Shown here: piece by piece, positions 17,501 through 25,201 of the stretch
Layout of the letters: each line of letters opens with the position of its first letter
Numbering within the stretch: the stretch's first letter is position 1
NCBI RefSeq assembly: GCF_030658505.1
Contig: NZ_JAUTXR010000183.1
Coordinates: 1 to 64,000 of the forward strand
DNA from: Stenotrophomonas raiganjensis (SeqCode)
GTDB taxonomy: Bacteria; Pseudomonadota; Gammaproteobacteria; Xanthomonadales; Xanthomonadaceae
Direction: 5' to 3'
Length of the DNA stretch: 64,000 bases
Program-made: the position numbers and the translations under genes
Notes under the pieces: model-generated
Seen by the model: the letters and a program-made list of their open reading frames with translations, nothing else
What the model was told of the DNA's origin: nothing
Databases searched by the model: none

Positions 17501-17668
17501 ATCGGAACCGGCGTGTTCGGTGGCATGGTCAGCGCAACCGTGCTGGCGGTGTTCTTCGTGCCGGTCTTCTATGTAGTGGTGCAGGGGGCGCGGCAGTGGA
17601 TCGCGCAGCGCCTGCGCAGGCGCCGGCCGATGCCGGAAGGACCCGTGGATGGAACGGAATATCGTTGA
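14519..17668 (+). CDS. smeZ: RND multidrug efflux transporter SmeZ
   Basis: Inner-membrane proton-driven pump of the HAE1 family, 1049 residues, normal length. It starts MARFFIDRPVFAWVLAIF and has two large periplasmic loops and 12 TM helices. The proton-relay aspartates in GIIVDDAIVVVEGVER (TM4) and a TM10 Lys in IGLSAKNAILIVEFAR are present. SmeYZ exports aminoglycosides and other drugs in S. maltophilia; the assignment rests on gene order and family. AGGAAAA lies upstream of the ATG. The last 20 nt overlap the start of the following small gene. Confidence 0.9.
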   Translation: MARFFIDRPVFAWVLAIFIILAGVLAIPRLAVERYPAVAPPSVSIYASYPGASPQTLNDAVVGLIERELSSVKHLLYFESSVDTSGEASITATFRPGTDPELAQVDVQNRIKAIEPRLPRSVRQNGLFVEAADSGFLMLVGLRSPDASVSEAALGDFMARNIIEELRRIDGVGRVQLFGAEQAMRVWLDPTRLTGYGLTMSDVAAAIEQQNLEISPGRIGDSPGVPGQRITVPLSADGQLSTPEQFAAIVLRAGADGSRVVLGDVARVELGAQSYAWGTREDGHPATAAGVQLRPGANAVRTASAVRERLAELAPLLPRGVESSIPFDTAPFVKISIQKVVQTLLEAMLLVFAVMYLFLQNWRYTLIPALVAPIALLGTFAVMLALGFSINVLTMFGMVLAIGIIVDDAIVVVEGVERIMAEEGLPPREATIKAMRELTGAVIGITLVLTAVFIPMALASGSVGAIYRQFTVAMAVSILFSALLALSLTPALCATLLRQNTHGHHGRGGLFGAFNRGFEKMTGRYQRGVASVLQRSGRVMGMFAALVAALLLGLHWLPGAFLPEEDQGYFMTSIQLPAEATAERTLAVVEAYERHVASRPGIGSNQSILGYSFSGSGPSAALTYTMLKDWGERAGATAAGEVEAAQKAMATLAEGEVMSVMPPAIDSLGRSSGFSLALQARTGQSQAELRAALQQLLKLAEASPLLSEVHADGLPAGTSVRLDIDRAKAEAMGVGFADISSTLSAAMGSQYVNDFPNKGRLQQVILQADASHRMELEDVLKLYVRNSEGGMVALSELVTPHWTEAPLQLQRYLGFPALNLSGAPASGVSTGQAMAEMERLAEALPSGFALQWTSQSLQERESGAQAPWLLLLSMLVVFLVLAALYESWSIPLAVMLVVPLGLLGAVAAVLLRGMPNDVFFKVGMITVIGLSAKNAILIVEFARQLQQQGRGLVEAALEAARLRLRPIVMTSLAFALGVVPLMLARGASKETQQAIGTGVFGGMVSATVLAVFFVPVFYVVVQGARQWIAQRLRRRRPMPEGPVDGTEYR

Positions 17669-18041
17669 AGACCTGCATGAACTGCAGTTGATGGCGCTGG
17701 AGCAGCGCCTGTGCGACGCGCTGCTGGACGATGACCACGATACGCTGAGCACGCTGGTATCGCCGGCCTTGTTCATGATGGATGGGCAGGGCGGGCGCAT
17801 GCAGGATCTGCCGTGGCTGGGCGATTGGCTGTCCGGAACCCTGCAGGTGCGCAGCCTGCAGCTGCACGCGGTGGAAACGCTGCTGTGCGGTCGGCTTGCG
17901 CTGTTGTCCAGCGACGTGCGGTTGGCGGTGCGGCGGCAGGGCCGGGAGCGCGAACTGAAACTGCGCCTGTTGCGGGTCTGGACCTGCAGCTCCGGTGGCA
18001 GCGGCGCGCAGTTGCTGTCGATGGCGGTGCTGGTCGCGTGA
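17649..18041 (+). CDS. Small NTF2/SnoaL-like protein, co-transcribed with smeYZ
   Basis: 130-residue soluble protein without signal peptide or membrane segment. The N-terminal helices (VEDLHELQLMALEQRLCDALL) and the beta-rich C-terminal half (LSSDVRLAVRR, LRVWTCSSG) look like the cone-shaped NTF2/SnoaL/DUF4440 fold. No catalytic residues can be assigned. It overlaps smeZ by 20 nt, so translation is probably coupled and the gene is part of the pump operon. Whether it binds a pump substrate, regulates the operon, or does something unrelated is unknown. Confidence 0.7.
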   Translation: MERNIVEDLHELQLMALEQRLCDALLDDDHDTLSTLVSPALFMMDGQGGRMQDLPWLGDWLSGTLQVRSLQLHAVETLLCGRLALLSSDVRLAVRRQGRERELKLRLLRVWTCSSGGSGAQLLSMAVLVA

Positions 18042-18124
18042 GTGCGGTCAGGCCGCTTTCAGGCCCTGCTCACCGCGAGGTGGTAGGGTCGAGCATTCCT
18101 GTAGTGTCGACAAGGAGTCGAGCC

Positions 18125-18823
18125 ATGCGTGTAGTTCCCAGTCTGTTGGCGGCCTCCCTCGGGTTGGTCCTGGCTGCGTGCCAGCCGGCGCAGGCGCCTG
18201 CTGCCGGTGGCACCGACACCGTCCCGCCCACGCCGCAGCCAGGTGCCGGTACCGCCATTGCCACCGGCAGCGAAACCACGTACCAGTGCGGTGATCTGAG
18301 TGTGGACGCAACGTTCAATGGCGAGGATGCGGCCACGGTAGTGATCGGCGAACGTACCTTCGCCATGACCTCCGAACGCGCGGCATCCGGCGCCAGGTAT
18401 GGCGATGGCCAGGGCAACAGCTTCTGGACCAAGGGCAGCGATGACGGCCTGCTGAGCCTGAAGGGTGAAGCGGACCGTGAGTGCCACGCGGTGGAGGCTG
18501 CCGAAGGCGATGGCAGTGCCGGCAATGCCGCGTTCCGTGCCACCGGCAATGAGCCCGGCTGGCTTGCGGTCGTTGATGGCGACGCGCCTGGCCTGCAGGT
18601 GGAAGTCGACTATGGCGAGCGTCGCTTCGACGTGGCCAAGCCGACCGAAGGTGCCGACGGTTGGAGCGGCAAGGCGTCCGACGGCACCGACGTCAAGCTC
18701 AGCTTCCAGCGCACCACCTGCCAGGACGACATGAGTGGCGAGGCATTCGATGCCAAGGTGAACCTGACCATCGGCACCCGCCAGTATCACGGTTGCGGCA
18801 ACTTCGGCGCGAAGCAGCCGTAA
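18125..18823 (+). CDS. Lipoprotein with MliC-like and COG3650-like domains
   Basis: 232-residue outer-envelope lipoprotein, strongly supported by AAGGAG upstream of the ATG and the lipobox LAAC. Residues about 55-120 (TYQCGDLSVDATF, then RAASGARY and SFWTKGSDDGL, then ECHAV) match the MliC/PliC periplasmic inhibitor of c-type lysozyme, including paired Cys and the SGxxY motif. The second half from FRATGNEPGWLAVV to YHGCGNFGAK resembles COG3650 lipoproteins. A role in resisting host or environmental lysozyme is inferred from the MliC-like half; the COG3650 half has no known function. Confidence 0.8.
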   Translation: MRVVPSLLAASLGLVLAACQPAQAPAAGGTDTVPPTPQPGAGTAIATGSETTYQCGDLSVDATFNGEDAATVVIGERTFAMTSERAASGARYGDGQGNSFWTKGSDDGLLSLKGEADRECHAVEAAEGDGSAGNAAFRATGNEPGWLAVVDGDAPGLQVEVDYGERRFDVAKPTEGADGWSGKASDGTDVKLSFQRTTCQDDMSGEAFDAKVNLTIGTRQYHGCGNFGAKQP

Positions 18824-18830
18824 GCCATCT

Positions 18831-18857
18831 GTAGAGCCGAGCCCACGCTCGGCTCTA
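18831..18857. repeat. SMAG-type hairpin between convergent lipoprotein genes
   Basis: GTAG overlaps an 11-bp stem, TAGAGCCGAGC-CCAC-GCTCGGCTCTA. It lies between the convergent lipoprotein genes ending at 18823 and 18869 and may end transcription from both sides, although it has no T-run. Confidence 0.7.
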
Positions 18858-18868
18858 TCATCCAGGGG

Positions 18869-19402
18869 TCAGCCCCCGCAGGGCTTCAGGTCGAGATCGA
18901 AGTCCAGGTCATAGCGCGTGTTGATTCCGATCAGCGCTGCGCGGACAGCGCAGTCACCTCGATGACGCGCGACCAGATCGGTGAAGATCTTCTCGCGGCC
19001 CTCGCAGTACTTCGCGCTGGCCTCTTCCAGCTCGCGGCGACGCTCTTCGTCGTACGGCTCTTCGCCGGCGAAATGCTGGCAGGTGTTCTCGCGCGCGAGG
19101 AAGGCCTGCACGTCGGCCGGCATCGCACAGTAGATGCGCACGTCGTCGACGTCGTACACATCGCCTGGGACCGCACAGCCTGCGGCTACACGTGCCTTGT
19201 CCAGGCCCTCATCGCCCGAGGGCAGGTTGGTAGCGGGCTCGGCTTCGGCGGTGGCCTCGACGGCGGCTGGTGCCTCCACCGAAGGTGCGGCCGTCACCGC
19301 CGCTTTGGCCGGCGTGGCGTCGGTAGCGTTGTCCGCTGCCTGCGGCGAGCACGCCGCAAGCAGGGACAGGCAGCCGATCAGCGCAAGGCGCTTAGTCGGC
19401 AC
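18869..19402 (-). CDS. Cys-rich lipoprotein of unknown function
   Basis: 177 residues, starting with GTG (read [10 protein letters not shown]), with a lipobox LLAAC and an Ala/Pro/Glu-rich linker. The globular part starts near residue 68 and has five cysteines (CAVPG, YCAMP, TCQHF, YCEGR, DCAVR) plus CGG at the end, consistent with disulfides in the periplasm. I do not recognise the family. The start lies 11 nt inside the 3' end of efpL on the same strand, so the two are probably transcribed together. Confidence 0.72.
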   Translation of the reverse strand: MPTKRLALIGCLSLLAACSPQAADNATDATPAKAAVTAAPSVEAPAAVEATAEAEPATNLPSGDEGLDKARVAAGCAVPGDVYDVDDVRIYCAMPADVQAFLARENTCQHFAGEEPYDEERRRELEEASAKYCEGREKIFTDLVARHRGDCAVRAALIGINTRYDLDFDLDLKPCGG

Positions 19403-19958
19403 GGCCAGCGAATTCGCCGGTGGCGGTGTTCACCAGCACGCGTTCGCCGTTGACGATGTACTCCGGCACCATGATTTCGATGCCGGTGTTGAGCTTGGCC
19501 GGCTTCGGGCGCTTGGTGGCGGTGCCGCCCTTCAGTTCCGGCGGGGTCTCGATCACTTCCAGCACCACCGAGGCCGGCAGCTGAATCGCCACCGGCTGCT
19601 CGTCGATCACCTGCACGTAGATGCCGGTGAGGCCGTCGGTGATGTAGCCGGCGTCGTCGCCGATCACGTCCGCGTCGAGAGTGTAGGGGGTGTAGTCCTC
19701 GTCATCGAGGAACACGAAGGCATCGCCGTCCTTGTACGAATAGGTGGACTGGCGGCGCAGCAGCTCGACTTCGACCAGGTTGTCGTCGGCATCGAAGCTG
19801 GCATCGAGCTTGTTGCCACCCGGCACGCTGTACATGATGAAGCGGAAGCGGACGTTGCCGCCGCGACCCTGCGGCGAGCTGCGCTCGATGTCGCGGATCT
19901 GGTACACGCCGTTGTTGTACTCGACGACGTTGCCCTTCTTGATGTCGTTGGCTTTCAT
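19392..19958 (-). CDS. efpL: Elongation factor P-like protein EfpL (YeiP)
   Basis: 188-residue EF-P paralogue that relieves ribosome stalling at proline-containing and some other motifs. KOW-type domain I carries the loop SSPQGRGGN with R32 at the tip. The unmodified Arg and the SP-RG loop mark YeiP/EfpL rather than canonical EF-P. Two OB domains follow, with [20 protein letters not shown], and the protein ends in the family-typical GRAD. It ends 11 nt inside the lipoprotein gene downstream and is preceded by the SDR gene ending at 20008. Confidence 0.92.
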   Translation of the reverse strand: MKANDIKKGNVVEYNNGVYQIRDIERSSPQGRGGNVRFRFIMYSVPGGNKLDASFDADDNLVEVELLRRQSTYSYKDGDAFVFLDDEDYTPYTLDADVIGDDAGYITDGLTGIYVQVIDEQPVAIQLPASVVLEVIETPPELKGGTATKRPKPAKLNTGIEIMVPEYIVNGERVLVNTATGEFAGRAD

Positions 19959-20007
19959 GGTGATCTAGGTCGTTGGGGGAGGGCGCCGTCCCGGCGCCCG
20001 GGGGGAA

Positions 20008-20778
20008 TCACTTCGGAGCGAGGCGGGTGGCGCCGTCCAGGCGGATGGTCTCGCCGTTGAGGTAGGTGTTGCCGAGGATGAAGCCGACCAGGCTGGCGAA
20101 GTCTTCCGGCTTGCCCAGGCGCGACGGGAACGGGATCGAGGCGGCCAGCGACTGCTGCACGGCTTCAGGCATGCCGTCGACCATCGGGGTCCAGAACACG
20201 CCCGGAGCGATGGTGTTGACGCGGATGCCGAAGCGCGACAGTTCGCGCGCCATCGGCAGCGTCATCGAGACCACGCCGCCCTTGCTGGCGGCATAGGCGG
20301 CCTGGCCGATCTGGCCTTCATAGGCAGCGATGCTGGCGGTGTTGATGATGACGCCGCGCTCGCCGTCGGTGCCGGCGTCGTTGTGCTGCATGCGGTTGGC
20401 CGCAGCCTTGGCGACGTTGAAGCTGCCGACCAGGTTGACCATCACCGTGCCCTGGAAACCGGCCAGCGGCATCGGGCCCTCTTTGCCCAGCACGCGGCCG
20501 GCGCCGAGGATGCCGGCGCAGTTCATCGCCACGTTCAGGCCGCCGAGGAAATCGTGGGCCTGGTCGATGGCGGCTGCGACAGCGGCCTCGTCGCTGACGT
20601 TGACGTTGAAATAGCGGGCCTTGTCGGCACCCAGATCGGCAACGGCGGCGGCGCCCTTGTCGTCGTTGAGGTCGAACAGGGCCACCTTGCCGCCCTGGGC
20701 GACGAGGTGCTGGGCCACGGCCAGTCCGAGGCCGGAGACGCCGCCAGTGATCACGGCACGTACGGAAGACAGCTGCAT
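20008..20778 (-). CDS. SDR-family 3-hydroxyacyl-CoA dehydrogenase (type II)
   Basis: 256-residue short-chain dehydrogenase starting MQLSSVRAVITGGVSGLG (NAD-binding TGxxxGxG). NCAG, catalytic Ser in INTASIAAYEGQ and YxxxK in AAYAASKGG follow. The sequence, including GVFWTPMVDGMPE and the end NGETIRLDGA, resembles HSD17B10-type 3-hydroxyacyl-CoA dehydrogenases that oxidise 2-methyl-3-hydroxybutyryl-CoA in isoleucine breakdown. Its place downstream of HMG-CoA lyase and a hydratase supports branched-chain acyl-CoA catabolism; the exact substrate is inferred. Confidence 0.85.
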   Translation of the reverse strand: MQLSSVRAVITGGVSGLGLAVAQHLVAQGGKVALFDLNDDKGAAAVADLGADKARYFNVNVSDEAAVAAAIDQAHDFLGGLNVAMNCAGILGAGRVLGKEGPMPLAGFQGTVMVNLVGSFNVAKAAANRMQHNDAGTDGERGVIINTASIAAYEGQIGQAAYAASKGGVVSMTLPMARELSRFGIRVNTIAPGVFWTPMVDGMPEAVQQSLAASIPFPSRLGKPEDFASLVGFILGNTYLNGETIRLDGATRLAPK

Positions 20779-20879
20779 TGCACGATCCTGCAGGTTCTGA
20801 GAACCGCCGATTCTAACGGAAGCCGCGACCGTCGCCGTTGTGCACTGCGCCGCCGCTGCAGTGCGGCGCAGTGCGGCGA

Positions 20880-21776
20880 TCACCCGGCGGCGGCCAGCGC
20901 CTGCCCGGTGCGGCTGGCGGTGGCGCGGCCGAGCAGGCCGGCCAGCCAGCGCCCGGTCTCGGCCAGTGCCGGCAGGTCCACGCCGCTGTCCAGGCCCAGG
21001 CCCTGCAGCAGGTAGACCACATCCTCGCTGGCGACATTGCCGCTGGCACCCTTGGCATACGGGCAGCCACCGGCGCCGGACACGGCGCTGTCGACCACGC
21101 GTACGCCTTCCTCCAGGCAGGTGGCGATGTTGGCGATGGCCTGGCCGTAGGTGTCGTGGAAGTGCACGGCCAATGCGTCCATCGGAATCTCGGCAGCGAC
21201 CGCCTGCAGCATCGCCCGTGCCTTGCGCGGGGTGCCGACGCCGATGGTGTCGCCCAGCGAGATTTCGTAACAGCCCATCTGGTGCAGGGCGCGCGCCACC
21301 CGCACCACGTCGGCCAACGGCACCTCGCCCTGGTAGGGACACCCGAGCACGGTGGAGACGTAGCCGCGCACGCGCACGCCATCGGCGGCGGCGCGGCGCA
21401 GGATCGGCTCGAACCGGGCCAGCGATTCGTCGATGCCGGCATTGGTGTTGGTGCGGTTGAAGGCTTCGGACGCGGCGGTGAACACCGCCACTTCCTCCAC
21501 GCCCACCGCACGGGCGCGGTCGTAGCCCTGTTCGTTCGGCACCAGTACCGGGTAGTGCACGCCCGGCCGGCGCTGGATGCCGGCATAGACCTCGGCGGCG
21601 TCGGCCAGTTGCGGGATCCACTTCGGGCTGACGAAACTGGTCGCCTCGATGCTGCGCAGGCCGGTGGCCGACAGGCGGTTGATCAGTTCGATCTTGTCGG
21701 TGGTGGACACCGACTGCTTTTCGTTCTGCAGGCCGTCACGCGGGCCGACCTCGACGATGCGGACGTAATCGCTCAT
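20880..21776 (-). CDS. mvaB: Hydroxymethylglutaryl-CoA lyase
   Basis: 298-residue TIM-barrel enzyme that splits HMG-CoA into acetoacetate and acetyl-CoA, the last step of leucine degradation. It has the substrate motif EVGPRDGLQNE with catalytic Arg/Asp and the metal-binding HFHDTYG. The family signature GAGGCPYAKGASGN contains the active-site Cys. It overlaps the upstream VOC gene by 4 nt (ATGA), so the two are translationally coupled. In leucine catabolic operons this gene is also called liuE. Confidence 0.95.
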   Translation of the reverse strand: MSDYVRIVEVGPRDGLQNEKQSVSTTDKIELINRLSATGLRSIEATSFVSPKWIPQLADAAEVYAGIQRRPGVHYPVLVPNEQGYDRARAVGVEEVAVFTAASEAFNRTNTNAGIDESLARFEPILRRAAADGVRVRGYVSTVLGCPYQGEVPLADVVRVARALHQMGCYEISLGDTIGVGTPRKARAMLQAVAAEIPMDALAVHFHDTYGQAIANIATCLEEGVRVVDSAVSGAGGCPYAKGASGNVASEDVVYLLQGLGLDSGVDLPALAETGRWLAGLLGRATASRTGQALAAAG

Positions 21777-22174
21777 GCGGCTGCCCCATCGGCCGGACGG
21801 TGGCAGACCGCTTCGATGTTGTTGCCGTCCGGGTCAAGCACGAAGGCGCCGTAGTAGTCCGGGTGGTACCACGGGCGCAGGCCCGGGGCGCCGTTGTCGC
21901 GGCCGCCAGCGGCGAGCGCGGCGGCGTGGAAGGCGTCCACCTGCGCGCGGCTGGCGCAGGCGAACGCCACGTGCACGCCGTGACTTGCGGTGCCGGCATT
22001 GCCGAGCCAGAAGAACGGCTTGCCGTCGCTGCCGAAGCCGACGTGGTCGTGTGCCCCTGTCTGCTCGGCGGTGACTTCCATCACCACGCCGATCTGCAGC
22101 GGCGCCAGTGCCTGCAGGAAGAAGGCCTTGCTGCGCGCCAGGTCGGCGCTGGTCAAACCAAGATGATCGAGCAT
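21773..22174 (-). CDS. VOC (glyoxalase/dioxygenase-fold) family protein
   Basis: 133 residues from MLDHLGLTSADLARSK. Paired beta-alpha-beta modules show likely metal ligands H4 (DHLG), H67 in HGVHVAF and the late Glu in GNNIEAVCH. VOC proteins include glyoxalases, ring-cleaving dioxygenases and epimerases; the substrate cannot be read here. It sits between the enoyl-CoA hydratase (2-nt gap) and HMG-CoA lyase (4-nt overlap), so it belongs to the same operon. Methylmalonyl-CoA epimerase-like or detoxifying activity would fit, but neither is shown. Confidence 0.8.
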   Translation of the reverse strand: MLDHLGLTSADLARSKAFFLQALAPLQIGVVMEVTAEQTGAHDHVGFGSDGKPFFWLGNAGTASHGVHVAFACASRAQVDAFHAAALAAGGRDNGAPGLRPWYHPDYYGAFVLDPDGNNIEAVCHRPADGAAA

Positions 22175-22176
22175 GT

Positions 22177-22965
22177 TCAGGCTTCCGTGACCCAATGGGG
22201 GGCGCGCTTGTCGAGGAAGGCGCCCAGGCCTTCCTGGCCCTCGGCGGACACCCGCAGGCGCGCGATCAGGGCGGCATTATCCCGATCCAGCGCGTCGCGG
22301 TCATGGCTGTCGCGGACCTGCCGCACCAGCTGCTTGGCGGTGGACGAGGCGATCGGGCCGGCCTTGTCGAGCAGGGCCAGCTGGCGTTCCAGGGCTTCGT
22401 CCAGGCGTTCGGGCTCGACCAGCTGGTGGACCAGGCCGATGCGCAGCGCGGTATCGGCGTCGAAGTGCTCGCCGGTGGCAAACCAGCGGCGGGCCTGGCG
22501 CGGGCCGATGGCCTCGATCACGTAAGGCGAGATGACCGCCGGCAGCAGGCCGAGGCGGCTTTCGGTCAGGCCGAAGCGGGCCGAGGTGCTGGCGATGGCG
22601 ATGTCGCAGCAGGCGACCAGGCCGACGCCGCCGCCGAAGGCCGCGCCGTGGACCCTGGCCAGGGTCGGCTTGGGCAGCTCGTCCAGGGTGCGCATCAGCC
22701 GTGCCAGGGCCAGCGAGTCCTCGCGGTTGTCGGCCTCGCTGGCGGCGGCCATGCCGCGCATCCACTGCATGTCGGCGCCGGCCGAGAAGGAGGCGCCGTG
22801 GCCGGCCACCACCACCGCGCGGACCGCGTCATCGCGGCCGGCTGCTTCCAGGGCCGCGGTCAGCCGGGCGATCAAGCCGGCGTCAAAGGCGTTGTGCAGC
22901 TCCGGCCGGTTCAGCCAGAGGGTGAGGACGGCGCCGCTGCGCTCGATCTGCAAAGCATCGTTCAT
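22177..22965 (-). CDS. liuC: Enoyl-CoA hydratase/isomerase, probably methylglutaconyl-CoA hydratase
   Basis: 262-residue crotonase-fold enzyme. The oxyanion-hole segments are VVAGHGASFSAGADMQWM and GAAFGGGVGLVACCDIAIAS, followed by RLGLLPAVISPYV. In leucine degradation the family hydrates 3-methylglutaconyl-CoA to HMG-CoA, which the lyase two genes downstream consumes, so the liuC call rests on context plus family. It is the first gene of hydratase-VOC-HMG-CoA lyase-SDR. Its promoter lies in the 119-bp gap shared with feoA, where a 16-nt palindrome is seen. Confidence 0.85.
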   Translation of the reverse strand: MNDALQIERSGAVLTLWLNRPELHNAFDAGLIARLTAALEAAGRDDAVRAVVVAGHGASFSAGADMQWMRGMAAASEADNREDSLALARLMRTLDELPKPTLARVHGAAFGGGVGLVACCDIAIASTSARFGLTESRLGLLPAVISPYVIEAIGPRQARRWFATGEHFDADTALRIGLVHQLVEPERLDEALERQLALLDKAGPIASSTAKQLVRQVRDSHDRDALDRDNAALIARLRVSAEGQEGLGAFLDKRAPHWVTEA

Positions 22966-22981
22966 GGGATTCCAGGGTCAC

Positions 22982-22997
22982 TCCATACCTGTATGGA
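22982..22997. promoter_or_regulatory. Operator-like palindrome upstream of liuC
   Basis: TCCATAC-CT-GTATGGA, 7-bp arms with a 2-bp centre, 17 bp upstream of the hydratase start in the divergent liuC/feoA gap. The geometry suits a dimeric repressor. No regulator gene is adjacent, and the bound factor is unknown. Confidence 0.45.
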
Positions 22998-23043
22998 TCA
23001 TAGCGGGCCATTGGTCATGGGCCATGACGCGGCGCGGGAATGT

Positions 23044-23063
23044 TAGAATCGAGAACCATTTAC
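23044..23063 (+). promoter_or_regulatory. Possible feoA promoter with Fur-box-like sequence
   Basis: TAGAAT at 23044-23049 could be a -10 element. GAGAACCATTTAC at 23051-23063 matches 8 of 12 fixed positions of the Fur core GATAATNATTATC by my hand comparison. The position just before feoA fits iron repression of the feo operon, but the match is imperfect. Confidence 0.4.
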
Positions 23064-23084
23064 ATCCAGCAGAGAACACGCTAG

Positions 23085-23339
23085 ATGACGCTGTCCGAAC
23101 TGCCGCTGCACACCTCGGCCGTGGTCGAGTCCGTGCAGGACCTGCATGCCAACGATGCCATTGCCCGTCGCCTGCGCGAGCTGGGCTTCGTGAAGGGCGA
23201 GGAAGTGCGCCTGGTGGCCAAGGGGCCGGTCGGTGGCGAACCGTTGCTGGTGCAGGTCGGGTTCACCCGGTTCGCGCTGCGGATCAGTGAGGCCAAGCGC
23301 GTCGTGATCGACGCCAACCGCCAGGAGCGACGCGTATGA
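23085..23339 (+). CDS. feoA: Ferrous iron transport protein A
   Basis: 84-residue cytoplasmic SH3-like protein that modulates FeoB-dependent Fe(II) uptake. The FeoA pattern is clear: MTLSELPLHTSAVVESV, ARRLRELGFVKGEEVRLVAK, and GFTRFALRISEAKRV. It overlaps feoB by 4 nt (ATGA), and the start follows the Fur-box-like sequence at 23051. Confidence 0.94.
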   Translation: MTLSELPLHTSAVVESVQDLHANDAIARRLRELGFVKGEEVRLVAKGPVGGEPLLVQVGFTRFALRISEAKRVVIDANRQERRV

Positions 23340-25201
23340 CTGCTGCAGCCTCTACTGCGCCCCTGCGCATCGCGCTGGTCGGCAACCCCAACAGTGGCAA
23401 GACCGCGCTGTTCAACCAGCTGACCGGCAGCCGGCAGAAGGTTGCCAACTACACCGGGGTCACCGTCGAGCGCAAGGAAGGCCGCCTGCGTGCGCCGTCG
23501 GGTCGCGAATTCGCCGTGCTCGACCTGCCGGGCGCCTACAGCCTGCATCCGGCCAGCCTGGACGAGGCGATCACCCGCGACCTGTGCCGGGGCTTCTACC
23601 CGGGGGAAGCCGCACCGGACGTGCTGCTGTGCGTGATCGACGCCACCAACCTGCGCCTGCACCTGCGCTTCGCGCTGGAACTGCGCGAGCTGGGCAAGCC
23701 GATGGTGGTTGCCCTGAACATGGTCGATGCGGCCCAGCGCCGCGGCATCCAGGTGGATGTGGCCGCACTGGAGCGCGAACTGGGCGTACCGGTGGTGGAG
23801 ACCGTGGCGGTGCGCAAGCAGGGTGCCAAGGCCCTGGTCGAGCGCCTCGATGCGATGGTGCCGCACCTGGACGCACCGGTACCCGGCCCGGAAGGCGGCA
23901 TCGATTACCACGCCAAGGTACGCGAGATCCTGTCGGTGGCCGTGCGCATGCCGGCACGGACCGCGAAGATCGACGACGCGCTGGACCGCTGGCTGCTGCA
24001 TCCGGTGTTCGGCCTGGTCAGCCTGGCGGTGGTGATGTTCCTGATCTTCCAGGCGGTGTACGCCTGGGCGACGCCGTTGATGGACGGCATCGAGGCCGGC
24101 TTTGCCTGGCTGGGTGAGTTTGTCGGCAGCGTGCTGCCGGAAGGACCACTGGCCAGCCTGCTGACCGACGGCATCATCGCCGGTGTCGGTGGCGTGGTGG
24201 TGTTCCTGCCGCAGATCCTGATCCTGTTCTTCTTCATCCTGGTGCTGGAGGAATCCGGCTACCTGCCGCGCGCGGCGTTCCTGCTCGACCGCATGATGGC
24301 CGCCGCCGGCCTGTCCGGCCGTTCGTTCATCCCGCTGCTGTCCAGCTTTGCGTGCGCGGTGCCGGGCATCATGTCCACGCGCAGCATCCAGGACCCGCGC
24401 GATCGCCTGGCCACGATCCTGGTGGCGCCGTTGATGACCTGTTCGGCGCGCCTGCCGGTGTACGCACTGCTGATCGGTGCGTTCATCCCGCAGAAGACGG
24501 TGTGGGGCGTGTTCAACCAACAGGGCCTGGTGTTGTTCGGCCTGTACGCCGCCGGCATCCTCAGCGCGCTGGCGATGTCGTGGATCATGAAGAAGTGGCG
24601 CCGCGACAAGAGCGAGCATCCGCTGATGCTGGAACTGCCGTCGTACCGCCTGCCGCACGTGCGCGACCTGGCCGTGGGCCTGTACGAGCGCGGCATGATC
24701 TTCCTCAAGCGCGTCGGCGGCATCATCCTGGCGCTGACCATCCTGCTGTGGGTGCTGCTGTCGTTCCCGGCGGCTCCGGCCGGCGCCACGATGCCGGCCA
24801 TCGACTACAGCTACGCCGGCCAGATCGGCCATGCGATGGCGGTCTTCTTCGCGCCGCTGGGCTTCAACTGGCAGATCTGCATCGCGCTGATCCCGGGCCT
24901 GGCCGCGCGCGAAGTGGCGGTGTCGTCGCTGGCCACGGTGTACGCGCTGTCGGCCGCCGATGACGATGCCGCCAGCCAGGCGTTGACCCCGCTGATCAGC
25001 GACGGCTGGTCGCTGGCCACCGCACTGTCGCTGCTGGTCTGGTACATCTACGCCCCGATGTGCATCTCGACGCTGGCCACCATCAAGCGCGAAACCAACT
25101 CGTGGAAGCAGATGGGCTTCGCCGCGTTCTACCTGTTCGCGGCGGCTTACGTGGCGGCGCTGATCACCTACCAGGTGACCAAGGCGCTGGGAGGCGGCTG
25201 A
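23336..25201 (+). CDS. feoB: Ferrous iron transporter B
   Basis: 621-residue GTPase-coupled Fe(II) permease of the inner membrane. The N-terminal G domain has G1 GNPNSGKT (about 16-23), G3 DLPG and G4 NMVD. A helical domain and then the membrane part with two Gate regions follow; the conserved Cys segment SSFACAVPGIMSTR lies in the first. It is shorter than E. coli FeoB (773) mainly in loops and C-terminus, which is usual for Xanthomonadaceae. Its stop overlaps the start of the next gene (TGATG). Confidence 0.95.
   Translation: MTAAASTAPLRIALVGNPNSGKTALFNQLTGSRQKVANYTGVTVERKEGRLRAPSGREFAVLDLPGAYSLHPASLDEAITRDLCRGFYPGEAAPDVLLCVIDATNLRLHLRFALELRELGKPMVVALNMVDAAQRRGIQVDVAALERELGVPVVETVAVRKQGAKALVERLDAMVPHLDAPVPGPEGGIDYHAKVREILSVAVRMPARTAKIDDALDRWLLHPVFGLVSLAVVMFLIFQAVYAWATPLMDGIEAGFAWLGEFVGSVLPEGPLASLLTDGIIAGVGGVVVFLPQILILFFFILVLEESGYLPRAAFLLDRMMAAAGLSGRSFIPLLSSFACAVPGIMSTRSIQDPRDRLATILVAPLMTCSARLPVYALLIGAFIPQKTVWGVFNQQGLVLFGLYAAGILSALAMSWIMKKWRRDKSEHPLMLELPSYRLPHVRDLAVGLYERGMIFLKRVGGIILALTILLWVLLSFPAAPAGATMPAIDYSYAGQIGHAMAVFFAPLGFNWQICIALIPGLAAREVAVSSLATVYALSAADDDAASQALTPLISDGWSLATALSLLVWYIYAPMCISTLATIKRETNSWKQMGFAAFYLFAAAYVAALITYQVTKALGGG

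Noticed and set aside
15161-17800. Open frame of 879 codons opposite smeZ
   Set aside because: Antisense frame of the RND gene with repetitive His/Gln/Arg composition; no independent support.
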